The notes beneath the pieces were generated by a model, which did not search any database, was not told where the DNA came from, and saw only the letters and a program-made list of their open reading frames with translations. A stretch of 64,000 bases of DNA from Diploscapter coronatus (Eukaryota > Nematoda > Chromadorea > Rhabditida > Rhabditidae). The stretch spans positions 23,265,249 to 23,329,248 of the forward strand of contig OZ038423.1 of NCBI GenBank assembly GCA_964036155.1, given 5' to 3'. The position numbers and the translations under genes were made by a program. Of this stretch, positions 46,391 to 59,219 are shown piece by piece (the stretch's first letter is position 1; every line of letters starts with the position of its first letter).

Positions 46391-49300
46391 CTACTTCAAC
46401 TTGGCCTGTAGTTCCTCGGAAGTTTCCCGAACTGAAGGGAAATGAGAGGGAGTGGGAGTGAGTCTGCGGATACGATAGGGCCTGAAATTTATTCTTTTTA
46501 CATGTTGAAGACAAGCAATTTAAAACCGGCTGGCATATTTCAATTTCATTTAGTTTTTCGTTGACTTGCCTCTGATCTTCATCTGATTGAGCGTTCTCAT
46601 TTCCGAGCTCGTACTGACCGACCGAGCGATGTTGGGATCTTTCCGGATCAACTTGACGAAACAGGGTTGCATCGAGATTTTTCAGGGAGATCTGGAAGAT
46701 TTTTCTAGATTTAGAAAAATGAATGAAAAAAGTTAGAAAGTAAAATTTCTACAAAAACATCGTATTATCATACTTTATCATTTTGAAGATTTTTTAGACA
46801 AAAAATCAATACGTAAAACGGAAATTACTAGTTTTTATTAAAATTATTTTTAAACTTGTGAAGAAAAAATTAACACACCATAGTCTGTGGCGACTCGCCG
46901 GTGTGTCTGACGGATCCGGAAATGTCGGTCAACTCGAACAAGGCGCGGGACGCATCGACGATCGGCAAAGGAATCGTGAGGATGGCGAGGGGCTGCAAAA
47001 TTTGTTTCTTTTTCTTATTGCCCATATAGAGACATCGATTAAAATGTGTGAAATTTTACTAAAATACAAGGATTTTTGAAACGTAGTTTTCTTGTATTGA
47101 AAACAAATTATGCTCAATAGTTCATTGGAAAATTAAAGAAAAGTCGAAATTTCTTGAAACCCACATAAAACGTTTTCAGTTTTCATATCTTTTTTTCTAA
47201 AAAAAAAACGACTGGGGAGATTGAAATTTGAAGAAAATCATGAATAATTTAGGATGTCTTGAAACCTATATTTTTAAATCTAAAAAGAAACTTCTTACTT
47301 TATCGCCCTCCGGCCCATGGTGCATGAACTTGACAACGAGGTTTCTTCGCTCCCCGGAAATAGTCAATCTGGCCGTCCATTCCCAGTTCGGGTTGCGCTC
47401 CATTCGATGGACTTGAGATCGTAGCTCCCCATCACGACCCAGCACAGAGACGAACGCGTTCGGCGCGACCAGGTGACCCCTGAAATTATAAATCATACTG
47501 TAATTGCCGTAATCTGAGTATTTATAAATCAATTCTTACTGTAGGTGGAAATCTAACTAGAATGCTAATAAAAATTCAATCATTAGCTTGTTTCGAGAAA
47601 ACAGGCTTTCAACTTGTAAAGGTGGTCTTTAGTTTGAAGTTGGTATTTAGCAGGTTTAATGCTTCAAAGAAATCATAAAAAGCTAAAAAATTGAAAATCC
47701 CACCACTGATTGACAACCGGAGGGAGGAATCTAGCGGAGTGAATGGTGAGTTGGATGGAGGCTTTGCGAGGCGTCACGTCGTGGCCCTCTTGACATTCTT
47801 CGGAAGAAAGTTGAGAGCCTGTACGGTAGAAGAGCTGCAATAAAAACTAATGAAATTCTAAAGGAGTCTTATAAAATGAGAAATCTTAAAAAATAATTGA
47901 CTATTAAAATTTTCAAGAACTTGTAATAAAAATGAGGAAGTTACAAAATAGATGAGATCTTTTTTAATTGATGGGGTCTTTTATTTTTGAAAAGAATACT
48001 CGTCTCTCTATCGACGGATATCTCGCCATGTGCTGATTTATCGGATGATTGTAGACGGCCTGAGCGAATTCGAAATTGGGACGGTCGCTCGGCATGAAGG
48101 CGAAATCTGAAAAAGTCATCCTTTTTCAATGCTCATTCTCTATAATAAATATCGATCATATCGTCCGCAATGTAGAACATTTTCTCTCAAATTCAGTTGT
48201 ATTGAAGCATTATTGAAACTTATTTGAAAATTAAATCAAATTAAAATTACCCGATCCCATTTCACTTCCCGTATTCGATCCGAACCTCTCCCTGAACGGA
48301 GGTGGGGCTTTCGGCTGGAGCCATTCCTGATTCGGCGGTCTTTGTTGGACTAAAATGGCTGGTCTCTGAACCGATCTGCCCCTGTGCAAGGGATATTCCA
48401 CGTGTTCGGATCTTTCCCCGTTCCGATGACCTCTTTCCGGAGTGTGGCTGCGGCAACGCGAGCTACTTCGCGACTGGGATTCACGGGGGATGTGGATTCT
48501 AAAAATTTCACTTTTATTATTTTTCTTAATTTTTGCAAAACCTACCCTTCATTCTGGTTGAACCTCATGTCCCAGGCCTTTCTCGCCAGCCTCAATCGCT
48601 CGTTCAGAGTCTGAATTCGACTACCCAGGCAAATGCTGATCTGAAATTTTAAATATTCCTTGAAAATTGATCACATCTCAGAATTATAGATCTTTTTCTA
48701 TTTTTCAATCTCTTTTCAGTTGTTGTTCTTTTAAAAATATGTTGTACCTGTGCCACTCCATCAAACGAAATATTCGGATCGACGGTTGTGAAGTTGAATC
48801 GATTGTTTATCGAGAAGGGTGGCGACGTCAGGTTCTGCAACGGCACGAGACACTTGCCGATCAGACGGGTCTGGAATTTCAACTTTGATCTTTAGAAAAA
48901 ATAAATTATGTCGAGATTTTTATTTTTATTCATTAGATTTTTTCGACTAGGCGAGTCTAAGTTTTTTTCAGCAGAAGACTATTTTTACCTGAAACTTGCC
49001 GGACTTGTTGTATCTGACGTACAGCTCGAATCGGATGACCGATTTCGCCCAGAAGTTCACGATGTCTTCGGTCAGGGCCACCTAAAATGAAAATGTCAGA
49101 ACAATCAAATAAAGAAAACTCAGAAAAGACTGGAAAAAGTTATTGGACGATGAAAGATAGAACTAGAAGACTGACTGGCGTAAAAAATTGAAGATTGATA
49201 AGAAATTGCTTATCACGTGGTAAAAGGTGGGAATAGAAAATAGCTGATATATAAAAATAATAATTTAAAGAAATCATACCTGCGGAACCCTTCTGTGCTT

Positions 49301-50900
49301 GAACTCGATGCAGTCCTCAGTGGAGCCTTTGTCTGCAACGCGTTCTTTCTGCGACAATTTCGCACCCGCCACATTCGAGGGGCACGGAATCGAGTAGTCC
49401 AGGAAGAATCTGAAAATTTGGAAATAAAAATCTAGAAAGTTAAGTATCCAGAAAACGTAACCAAATCGGAATGAAAAACCCAGAAGAGTGGGCTTGAAAG
49501 ATAAATGCTCCAGAAAATGTAAGTATTCTCGAAGTTAGTTGAAATGATAAAGAAAAGAATAATGTTCTAAGAATTAGGAAAAAAGCAGAACGAGCTAAAA
49601 TTTTTCAAAAAGATACCCAGCGAGTGACTTGCTCAGGACGAGACTGGTGAGAAAGGCATTTCCGGTGGGCAGATCGATGTGGTCGAACTCGATTCGAACA
49701 AAAGTCAGGTCCTTCATCATCCGCTTCAGGTCCAAACCCTCCAGGAAGTCGTATTGAGGTTGGGCAACTGTAATTATACCCTTGTAAAATTTCGGACTAC
49801 AGTAACTCGAAGTTTCATAACTTTGATGGTAAAATGTTTGAATAACGACATTTTTAAAGGTGATTAGAAATCTATAAGCTTTCACTCTTTTAATACATTA
49901 TTTTTCTTTGCTAAAAAGCCAAACTGCCATCGTATCGTTTTTCTAGATTGATTGAAATATGCTAGGCCTTTCATTGAAGCTTAACAAAGATATTTTTATC
50001 TTCAATTACTTTGCCGGCGTCCGGAATCCGGGGACATTTTTTAATCGTTGGAGTTGCGGAAAATCTGAATTTTTAAAAATTATTTCTAGAAGAAAAGATC
50101 ATAAAAATATCTTATGGTCTGAAAACCATTCTTTCTTAAGTAATAATTGAAAAGTATCAACTTTATTCTCAAACCTTCTTTTTACAAACTATCTTAACTT
50201 TAGCGAAAATGAAAAGGCACCCATTTGATATCTTATCAACGGTATCAAAACCTGAGCTATCATTTACAAATAATCAGTAGATTAATTAATTTTACAAAAA
50301 TAGAAAATTACACAAGTGGAAACAAGTATCACACATTTCAGAGAAATTCATCAAACGTAACGAGGAAACAACGATACGATTAGTGCCAAAATTAGAATTT
50401 TAGGAAATAAAACCAATTGAAATTTTAGAGAGGCTACCATACAGCTTTGGCAGTGAATTGCAGAATTTAGAAGAAAACATAATTTGGACAGGATAGAATT
50501 TTAAGGCACCAAGGTATTTCTTTGTATTTTAGATATTTTACAGAACCTCAACCACACGCAGTTCAAAATTTTAAGGAAAGAAAATGCAAATTACAGTATC
50601 AACTTAGAAATAAAAAAGCACAGTAATCCACTTTCAAAAAATAAAATCTATAGTAATTTCGTTTCTCAACAGAATTTCATAGCAAACTGTATTTTTTTAA
50701 AAAAATTAAACAAGTAACCACCGACGTTAATCTTTCCGATTCTCACCTTCCCTTACCCTAATCTCAGTTTCATTCAAATTTTCCGTGATGTCATCTTCCT
50801 CATCCGATTCTTTTGCTTCTTTCCAAGGAATCGTCGTTTCATCGTCTTCCAACTTGCCATCAGACATGAGTCGTTCGTTGATAGGCCTTGGGGGTGACAT
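46391..50900 (-). CDS. C2-domain protein, probably C2CD3/SAS-1-like centriole protein
   Basis: Exons 50900-50747 (exon extends to 50993), 49767-49617, 49409-49280, 49081-48989, 48870-48748, 48640-48546, 48498-48251, 48106-48000, 47834-47704, 47479-47299, 46992-46879, 46691-46570, 46481-46391. From MSPPRP this gives 579 residues. Residues about 60-225 look like a divergent C2-type beta domain (FVRIEFDHIDLPTGNAFL, GFFLDYSIPCP, VIRFELYVRYN). A basic/Ser-rich linker spans 250-330. A clearer C2 domain spans about 378-510 (IQLTIHSARFLPPVV, VSVLGRDGELRSQV, NPNWEWTARLTI). Calcium-binding Asp residues are not obvious. The last intron begins GCAAGT (GC-AG). SAS-1/C2CD3 proteins stabilise centrioles; this assignment rests on layout and remembered motifs. 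The start is the first Met; open frame extends upstream to 51431. Confidence 0.6.
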
Positions 50901-51284
50901 CGGCAGGGGGTTGCGATCGAGGTCCCACTGAATCTGAGCCGGCAGAAGGTCGAAGCCAGATCGACGTGATTCTCGACCGTCAGAAGTTCCGTCCTGAAAG
51001 CATCAATTTTGACTCGAATTTAAGACATTTTTGAAACTGTAAAGCAGTAGAGGCTAATTGTAAGAAAAAATTGAACCCATTGTTCTCTAAGGACATTTCG
51101 TAAAATTTCAAACATCTTCACGAAAAAAATTAAATTTTAAGAAATCAACCTATGAAGTCACCAAAGTTAATCCTCATTTTTGGAAGATTATTGAAATTTT
51201 GAAGAAAGGACAATAACAACGACATCACAATTTTACAGCTTTTGAAAAATTTCAACAAAATTTAGAACATATTTTAAGAACTAC

Positions 51285-51431
51285 CTGCTCTCCATCCTCA
51301 TGATTCCCTTCATTGTCGTGGCGATTTGTACTTGTAAAATGTTCATCGGGGTTAAAATCGTTGGTTTCGTCGAAGGATTGCGTGTGGTGATTGCTGCGTG
51401 TGGCTGGCGTCGTTGTCTCCTCGTCGCACCG
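51285..51431 (-). other. Open frame after the spinster UGA, in phase with the C2 gene
   Basis: Following TGA at 51434-51432 the same frame stays open for 49 codons (RCDEETTTPATRS ... NEGNHEDGEQ). It ends at donor GTAGTT in phase 0, matching the acceptor at 50993 of the next exon (DGTSDGRESRRSGFDLL). No in-frame ATG lies in this segment. It may be 5' coding sequence of the C2 gene reached from an unseen start exon, a 3' UTR, or a readthrough extension. Confidence 0.35.
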
Positions 51432-54400
51432 TCACCGGACCCGAATCGATTCAGGTTCGTTGTGCGCCTGAAAATACTAGTGTTACTGGATTGCTGTAAT
51501 CTGGGATACTGCAGCTTTCTTTTTCCTTCAAAATACTCAAATTAAGCCATTGTTTATTTGTCAATGAAGTATCCGAACGAGTTGAAGCAAATCTGATATA
51601 CTTTCACTTACAATTTTGAAGGAAAAAATGCATTTTTCGTTTTGCTTCAAAGAAGTTGTTGACATTTATTGCAATTTGGATATCAATAAGTTTTAGATTT
51701 GGTAGAAAATAATCAAATTATCAACTTAATGAAAAACTCCCACCTGCGGTTGTTCATCAACCGACTCTCTCCCGTAGCTGTCATCTCTGTGCATGTGTGG
51801 AATCAGGGTTTCGACGTCATCGTCAAAGCCCATCTCGTCTCGCCAGTCGTCTTCCACTGGAAATCGAACGGAAAATTAAATTACTCGCAATAAATCTTTA
51901 GATCAATCCAAAAAATCAAGCTTTCAGAATTTTCCGTACAACTTATCTGGAGATTATATTTTGATCCACTACAGATCTAGGGATCACTTTCGTCAGACAA
52001 AAATAAACCATAGGGGGTAGATCGCAAGAGCAAAATCATAGTTATGACATCAGGTCGCAAAAGTGTATTTCTTGGCTAGTTACAAATTAGAGAGTAAAAT
52101 TTTTAAAGAAAATACTGGGGATACGTCGCAAGGGGTTTCTGACGATCGCCCTCCCTAGGTCTGATCCACTATACTCGAAGACTCCAAGGAATCGTTGCAA
52201 ATATTAGTTGAAGTTTACAAGAAAATAATTATTTTTTACTTCTTTCCAAAAATGGGAAAACTCTACCTCCCATCTCGTCCAGAGCCTTCTTCCTGTCATC
52301 ATCCAGGGTGAAGCTAGCGGTCAAATATGCAGCCGCGCTCACCACCAAGGTGAACGTGGGGACAAACAAGGCGGTTCGAAGCGAGTAGTACTCCCCGACA
52401 GCGGATTTGTCGTCGCCTCAAATTTTGAGATGTTTTAGCGAAAATAAATGTGAAATTAACAAAATGTAATCGCTGATGGTGCGGTCATCTGACACGATAG
52501 TTCAAGGTAAAAGACAGGAAATTCCGTGTTTAGTAAAATGTAAATGAGATTGATCGAGTATTTGCATTGATACACGAAGTCTCTAGTTCGATATTCCAAA
52601 TTAAAGAGAAATCGCGGAATTTCTCATGTTTCAGCAAAGTGGGTAGGAATTTTGAAGAAACAGGATATCGTTTCTCGTTCCGCCATCAGCACTAAAAATA
52701 AAATAAAAAAATCACCTCTAACCGCATCCGAAATCACTCCAACGATATAAGGGGAAGTGGCATCGCCGAACAAGTGGCAAATCATTACTTGAAAAGCTGC
52801 CGCGGTTGCTCTTCTATTTGCGACAATCACGTACTGGAAAATAAATATTTGAAAAATCGAGTTTTCGGAAGAAACGAATGGAAATATTCTGAAAAACCCT
52901 ACCATCAAAATGTCCATATTCACCGCCCAATTCATACACATCAACGTTATCGAAATGAAGAGAATGAACTAAAAATACTATTTTAGAGAAAAAATCGTTT
53001 TTTGCAAATTTTGAGTGAATAGCAAAATTTTCATTTTTTTAAAATAAAATCCAATTTTACCCAAGTAAAATTAATCGACGATGCGGAAACCATCAGAGAC
53101 ATGTAGAAGAACGGAATCGAGACCAGTGAAGCGAAACCGCAAACGAGAGCGTCTGCTTCATGAGAGGGATGCGAAAAGGGGTAGAGACCTGAGCGCCATC
53201 TCTAAGAAAGAAAAAAACTCCAGAAATCCTCAAAAGTAGCATTTTTATCTGACCTGAGCTATAGCGGATCCAAGAACGAGTCCGGAAATTCCAGCCACAC
53301 AGGTGATCACTCCGAAAATTAGTTCGTTTCTGAAATAAAACTACTGTCATTTTTCAAAATATTTTCTCAGAAAAAAACGAATTATTCCTCACAAAAATGT
53401 CTAATTTCAAAAACAAAGAAGAGAATTAAAATGTTTCGAGTTTACCTCGCCTTTACAGTATCCGGCGCATAGCCGTAGGACAGCGAATACGCATCACCCA
53501 TGAAAATCGGCGCCCACCAACTGATCGCGCCGACTGCGAAAATCACTGCGGTTTGTCCTACGGTAGTCAGATGGAAGGTACGCCTAAAAACACTGCCATT
53601 AGTTACAGTAATCCTAAAAATAGGAAAAACGACCCTTTATAAAAAAAAAGAAAAATTTTAGTGATCTAAAGGCGTTTTTTCGAAAATTGGTAAAAATAGA
53701 AAAGAAACTTCTTCTGATGGGGGGAGGAAATTGGTCCTTTAGAACTTTCTGCATCACCTTTCCAAAAACCACTTACACATGCGCCAAATATCGTAAGTCC
53801 TCTTTGATGCTGCTTTCCGTCTCGATCCGGGCATGTTCCGCACCACCGCGGATCGGCTCTTGGAGGACGAAAATGATCATCAGCAGGCAGAAAATTCCGA
53901 GAATCGGGGTGAATCTGGAAATTTTCCAACAATTTAAAAATAAAGAAAAACTCCAAAATTTGTACAAATCTGCAGTAAAACTTTCCGAGAAATCAATAAC
54001 CTACCGTATTCCCCATTTCCAAGTTCCCGCATAAAGTGAAATGTTCGATCCGGCGATGAAGCCCATCCCCGACCCGACGGGAATCGCGAAGTAGAACACC
54101 ATGAGCACGCGGCTCCGCGCCGTGCCAGTGAACAAGTCGGCGATGATCGTGGGAGCAATGGTCGAATATGAAGCCTCACCAACGCCCACCACGCCTCGCA
54201 AAAACAGAAACGTCTTGTACCACTGAAAGTTGAAATTCGGAAATTTGTAAAATACGTTTCAAAAATTGATGAAATTTCATTGAATTTTTCCAAATTGATG
54301 GGCTATCCATATTAAATGTATTTTTTTAAAATCGAAGATAAAAATACCCCAGGCGGGACGAAACTCGACGCCAGAACAGCTATAATCCAGACCGTCACTC

Positions 54401-55018
54401 CGGCGACCATAATCAGTTTGCGGTTGTAGCGATCACCCAAGTAACCGCACAACGGAGCGAACAGCATGTAGAAGGTGATGAAAATCGTCTAAACTTTCGA
54501 AAATTAAAAAAAGACCAACACAATTTATTGTAGAAAAGCTTTTTTACAATATTCATCACGATAAATGGTAGGAGGATAAAAATCGGTAATAAAGTAATAT
54601 CAAAATAAGAATATTGGAAAATCTAAAAATCACACCTGCAAAAGCCCCATCTGTTTGTTGTTCATTTGGAAGTATTCCTGTAGAGCGGGCATCACCCCGA
54701 CCACTGTGAATCGATCCATGTAGTTGAGCAAATTGACGCATAGCAGAATGATCACCGTCACCAGATTCCGACGTCGAATCGCCAGAGAATCTGAAGCTTG
54801 GCGATAAAATATTCAAAATGAAATATAATGCTTCATCAGAAGAGCGTGAAACTCGGGGAAAAATTCTACCAATTTTGTATGCTTAAAAACTCTAGGTTTC
54901 AATAAAGTCAACTGAATTTTTGCAGCAAATTGTAAGATAATTAACGAGATAATTAGACTAATTAATGTAGTTAATTACCATTCGACGCAGTCGAAGTGTT
55001 AGAAATCGTATCGTCCAT
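51432..55018 (-). CDS. Spinster-like MFS transporter
   Basis: Thirteen exons: 55018-54979, 54790-54636, 54488-54348, 54222-54005, 53914-53777, 53583-53446, 53329-53254, 53201-53061, 52968-52903, 52833-52716, 52416-52267, 51856-51744, 51467-51432. Total 509 residues. Hydrophobic helices alternate with the family marks NYMDRFTVVGVMP (36-48) and GYLGDRYNRK (80-89, MFS loop 2-3 motif), then RGVVGVGEASYSTIAPTI and GDATSPYIVGVISD. Spinster proteins are lysosomal or plasma-membrane lysolipid/sphingosine-phosphate type carriers; the substrate here is unknown. The C-terminus is acidic and cytosolic (EDDWRDEMGFDDDVETLIP). One acceptor (before 52416) is TTTGAG. Without the last intron the protein would end QVGVFH. 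Confidence 0.88.
51972..52163. repeat. hAT-type MITE with 8-bp target-site duplication
   Basis: 192 bp bounded by CAGATCTAGGG and CCCTAGGTCTG (11-bp inverted ends, one mismatch). Flanked on both sides by ATCCACTA (51964-51971 and 52164-52171). CAG-starting ends with an 8-bp duplication are the hallmark of hAT elements. No transposase; lies in a spinster intron. Confidence 0.8.
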
Positions 55019-55199
55019 TTCGACGAGGGCAGATGTAGATGATGCTCCGGGATGCTCTCGAAATGTCGATCACAGCATGGCAAGAGCAACTGAAAGAGAA
55101 TTTTTTTTTAAATCGAGCAAATCGCGATAAAAACAAGAAAACGCCAGGTGGTCATAAAACTATGCAGTGAAAGTGTATGGCGTTAGCGTTTGCATAGAG

Positions 55200-55460
55200 A
55201 CCGCAACCTTTAGAGAGCGCAAACTCCGCCCTCTGCAAAAGCGCGGCAATGCTCAAAAAATGGTAGTAGGGAACCTCCAAAATAGGAAGCAAGTCATGTT
55301 TAGACTGCGAAAGCATAAAAAAGCCCAATCTAGATCGATGATAAATCCAATGAAATGGCTGTGTGCCCAAAATCAGGCTGAAACATTCACACCCTTTGTA
55401 TTGCGAAAACGTGCTCATTTTGAGGTCTGGAAAATGCCGATTCTTTCGTTCGAAATCAAC
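55200..55460. repeat. Dispersed repeat copy (relative of 4565-4790)
   Basis: Collinear matches to the 4.6-kb copy include TCTAGATCGAYRATAAA, then AAATGG, TGTGC, CAGRC, GCAAAA/GCCAAAA and TTCATTT-like segments. An ORF on the plus strand crosses it, but the other copy is not open. Confidence 0.4.
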
Positions 55461-58400
55461 TTTTATTTGATTTTTTTCTTATCAAAAGTCTTAGCTACAC
55501 CAGAAATACATCTCCCTGAACAAAATAACAGCGAAATATAGTTCTCATGAACCTGTCTGCGCTCTCCAGGTCCGGGACTTGTATTTTTCCTTAAAATTTT
55601 GAGAAATTTCTAAAAATTATAGACAAATTTCCCTAAATTTGTTATTTTTCTTGGAAAAGTGTTTGGATGACTCTTTGCAGGCATTTTCCAGCGAATTCGG
55701 TGCTATTAACAGCCAAAACTTCAATATTTACCCATGTCGTTGGCCTAGAAATAGTAACTCAAAACGCCTAGAGCGATCGGAGCAAATTTTTGAGTAAACC
55801 GATCGGTGGACTTATTTTGAAGGTGGAAAGTTTATAAAATCAAAAATTAGAGATTTTTTTCAGGAGAAAGGATCAAACCTGCTAAACATATGTAGGCTCC
55901 ATAAACACTACGCTAATTTTTATTGCTCATTCGAAATTGAAATTTCGAAAAATGTAAAGTAAATTTTCATTCTTTTTTGCTATAAACCTGCACAGACTGC
56001 AGACACAGCCAGGCACAGGTCACAGGCGATGAGAATTATCAAAGTGCAAATATCAGAAAAATGGGCGCATAGTTTTGCTGCCCGCGGCTAAAAACCGTTT
56101 TGCCATTTCGCAAATGGGCAAGGAGGGTAATGAAGAGTGAATATCTAAAAACTCAATAAACCAAAATAGTGTATGCAAATTTTAATGACCCAAGCATCTA
56201 AGTGACACCAAAATCTATCAATAGTCATGATTTTTGCCACGAAAGAATAGTCTTGAAGAATGTATTTGCAGGATCTAAATATGTTTCGCTATCTTCCTTG
56301 AGTTGAAAACAATTCTCAAAATCGCTATTTATTTCGCATGTAAGACCTTCAAAAAGTAACTCCTTCCAAATGACTCAAAAAAATCTTTGTCATTTTTTTT
56401 TCGAGATTTTCCAAAAAATGATGTTATCCCATTTTAGGATTGCCTATTGTTTCAATTACTAAAATCGGATGAAAACGGCCTCAAAATATCGAATGACGTT
56501 CTCTACTTACATCCGGAAACAAATTCTTGGATCGGACTATAAAGGGCTGAATCATCGACTCTGTACAATTTTTCAAAGCTAGAATTTTCCTGCTGTAGAT
56601 TTTTATGTTTTGCACAATTTGATCGAAAAAATCTTCAAATTTTGATAATTTGATATATTTGAAATAAATTAACCAGTTTTCAAGCTAATGCACACGCCAT
56701 CATCTCATACCTTGCTTATCACTCTATCTGGATAAGCTCAATGCAATCAGATACCGGTAATCTACCCCGCAAAATTCCAAGGTGGACTCGAAAATTTGAC
56801 AGTTTGAAATGTTTGTTTCTCATTTCGAAAAATATTATGCTTGTCCCTACTTTTTCCGACAGTTTCTAGAAATTTACTCATACTCTCTCAGGTCTGTTTG
56901 CTATTTCCCAGGCTAAGTTCTTGGCCTCTCTTACCTACAAATGCTATTTCTCCTTAGGTTTATTTGCCCCTAGGGCGACTGTCTGCAAGTTTTACGTGCC
57001 TTCGGGAAAAATTCACGCGAAAACTGTTTGATACTTTTCTCTCTCACGTCGAAATTTTTATTTGTTATTTTAAGGTTCTCTGAAACTCCTAAATCCCTCA
57101 ACTATCTTTGAATTTTCTGACTCTTTTCTCACAGATGTTTCAATGGTATTTTATCACTAAAATTTCTCACTATCTTTATCCATCTGAAACTGTTCACTGT
57201 TTTTGAAAATTATTTTTCTCTACCCAAAATTTCCACCCTAAAGTAACAAATCTAGTACCGGTATTTCCAAGCCACTATATAAAGTGCCATGGAACTGGAG
57301 TCAATTTACCTAATCAAAATACGCGAGCGCGAAATATTGCCGTTTTGCGTTCATTTTTACTGGGCTCTTGAAATATGGAAGCTAGTTTGCCTTTTATATA
57401 TTTTTGGACGATATTTCTCAAATATGGGAATGTTTTTCTTTAACTTTTATCTGTTCATTAGTTCTTCGGCTGTTTGATATCATTTTTAAAAGTCCTAGGC
57501 TCAGACTTTCAGTCAAAACGAAAAATGATAAAGGAGGTACGGGAATCAACATTTTCTATAGAAAGTTGATACATAAGGGGGTACGCAACATGATTTTTAC
57601 GGAAACTTTTGGGCTTTAGGGTTACGTACGGACACTCTGGCTTAAGCCTTGCCTAAATATGTCTAGACTATGACTCAAATTATTATGAACTTTCTGAAAC
57701 TACTATTACCATTCCCTCAAGCCAGCTACCTTGAAATCTTATTCAATGACATTGAAATTTCAAACTTCATTCAAATTTCTAAGCCTCTTAAATTTGGAAA
57801 ATATTTTTGATCAGGTTGAGTAGGAATGATTTTTTACTGATCAGCCCAATTATAGTCTATGCTTTAGACCATAAAATAAAAATGTGGAATTAATTACCAT
57901 TTAAATAAGTTTAGTGTAAAATTGCGTCACCTTACTAGTTCGACGTATTATGTTCGTTTTTGAGAATGCGCGTTTTTGTCGTTGAGTAAGAGGGGTAACT
58001 GACCGAAAGTTTACTCGCGTACTTACAATTAATTTCACGCCTATATTTTTCGTCTCAGAGTCTTTTTCGTCTCTAAATTTTCATACTATTTCCATAAATG
58101 ACCTATTACACTCGAGAGACGTGATTCGAATACCTTTGGGCAGTAGCTTTTTCACTATTTCTAGACTTTTTCCCTGCACCCTCTCCACTTCATGATTTCT
58201 CTCGTATTTTCTCCCGAATAGAGTAATTTGGCGAGAGGAAAAGTTTCCACGGGCTTCTTCCTAATTTTGACGATGACTCCTTTCGTCGCATATTTCGAAT
58301 TTCAACCGCCCGAAAAATAAAATAAAAATTCTTCCGAAACTCGCTCCTTTTTTCGCCGATCTAAAATCAATTCACAAGAAGTGACCCTTTATGGAAATGC

Positions 58401-59190
58401 CCGAATGCACTCCTCAGGAAAGTATTTTTATTCAAGGAAGCCGAGAAATTTTATGAATACCATTAAAAAGGGGCGGAGTTTTTCCAGTCACAAAACTCGC
58501 CGTTCCTTATAAATACCGGAAATTTTCAAATTGATCATTTTGAGAGTGAATGATTTTTTTATTAAATTTTCCCATGATCATCGAGAAGTTGAAATTTAGA
58601 ATGTAATTTTTAACATTTCATCTCTCGAAACTTATGTATTTTTATATTCTATTCCTATTAAGATGATCTAATTTTCGAAGATCTTATCACTGACTTTCAA
58701 TTTTTCGAACCCTACAAAATCGACATTGGTCTTCAGTAGTTTGAGCCTGTTGAGCCCTCGAAAATCCATTGTAAATCTCGCTACTTTTTAACTCATTTTC
58801 ACTCTTTAACTAATTGAAAAGGCTCCGCCTGATTCCCGAAAATCCCTAGGTAAAAGTGACTGCCGAAAGCACTTGAAGATCTTTTTGTCATTGATTTGTC
58901 TTTACAATTCCAACTCTTGCCGCTCTCATCATCTCTTTTGCGAAACCGATTTCTGTATTCTTTTTATCTCTCATAAGAGCTTTATCTTTTTATCGGTAGT
59001 TTTCTTTAAATCTCTGATAAATCTATCATCTTTTCCTTTCTCTAATTTCTGCATTTTGTAGTCGCGCGGTATTCGGGATGTTGGATTTTCGCTCGAATTT
59101 TCTTTCTCTAACTTTTCCTATAGCCGTCCTCTCAAAAGCATGTGTTATATTTTTTCGATAACTCAACATTTTTGTCTGAGAACTATTTTC

Positions 59191-59219
59191 ACTTTGTTCC
59201 CAAAAATTAGGAACAAAGT
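59191..59219. repeat. Perfect 10-bp stem hairpin
   Basis: ACTTTGTTCC and GGAACAAAGT around a 9-base loop, in the gene-poor region. Confidence 0.6.

Noticed and set aside
55167..55541. 124-residue plus-strand frame
   Set aside because: Runs across a dispersed repeat whose other copy at 4.6 kb is not open.
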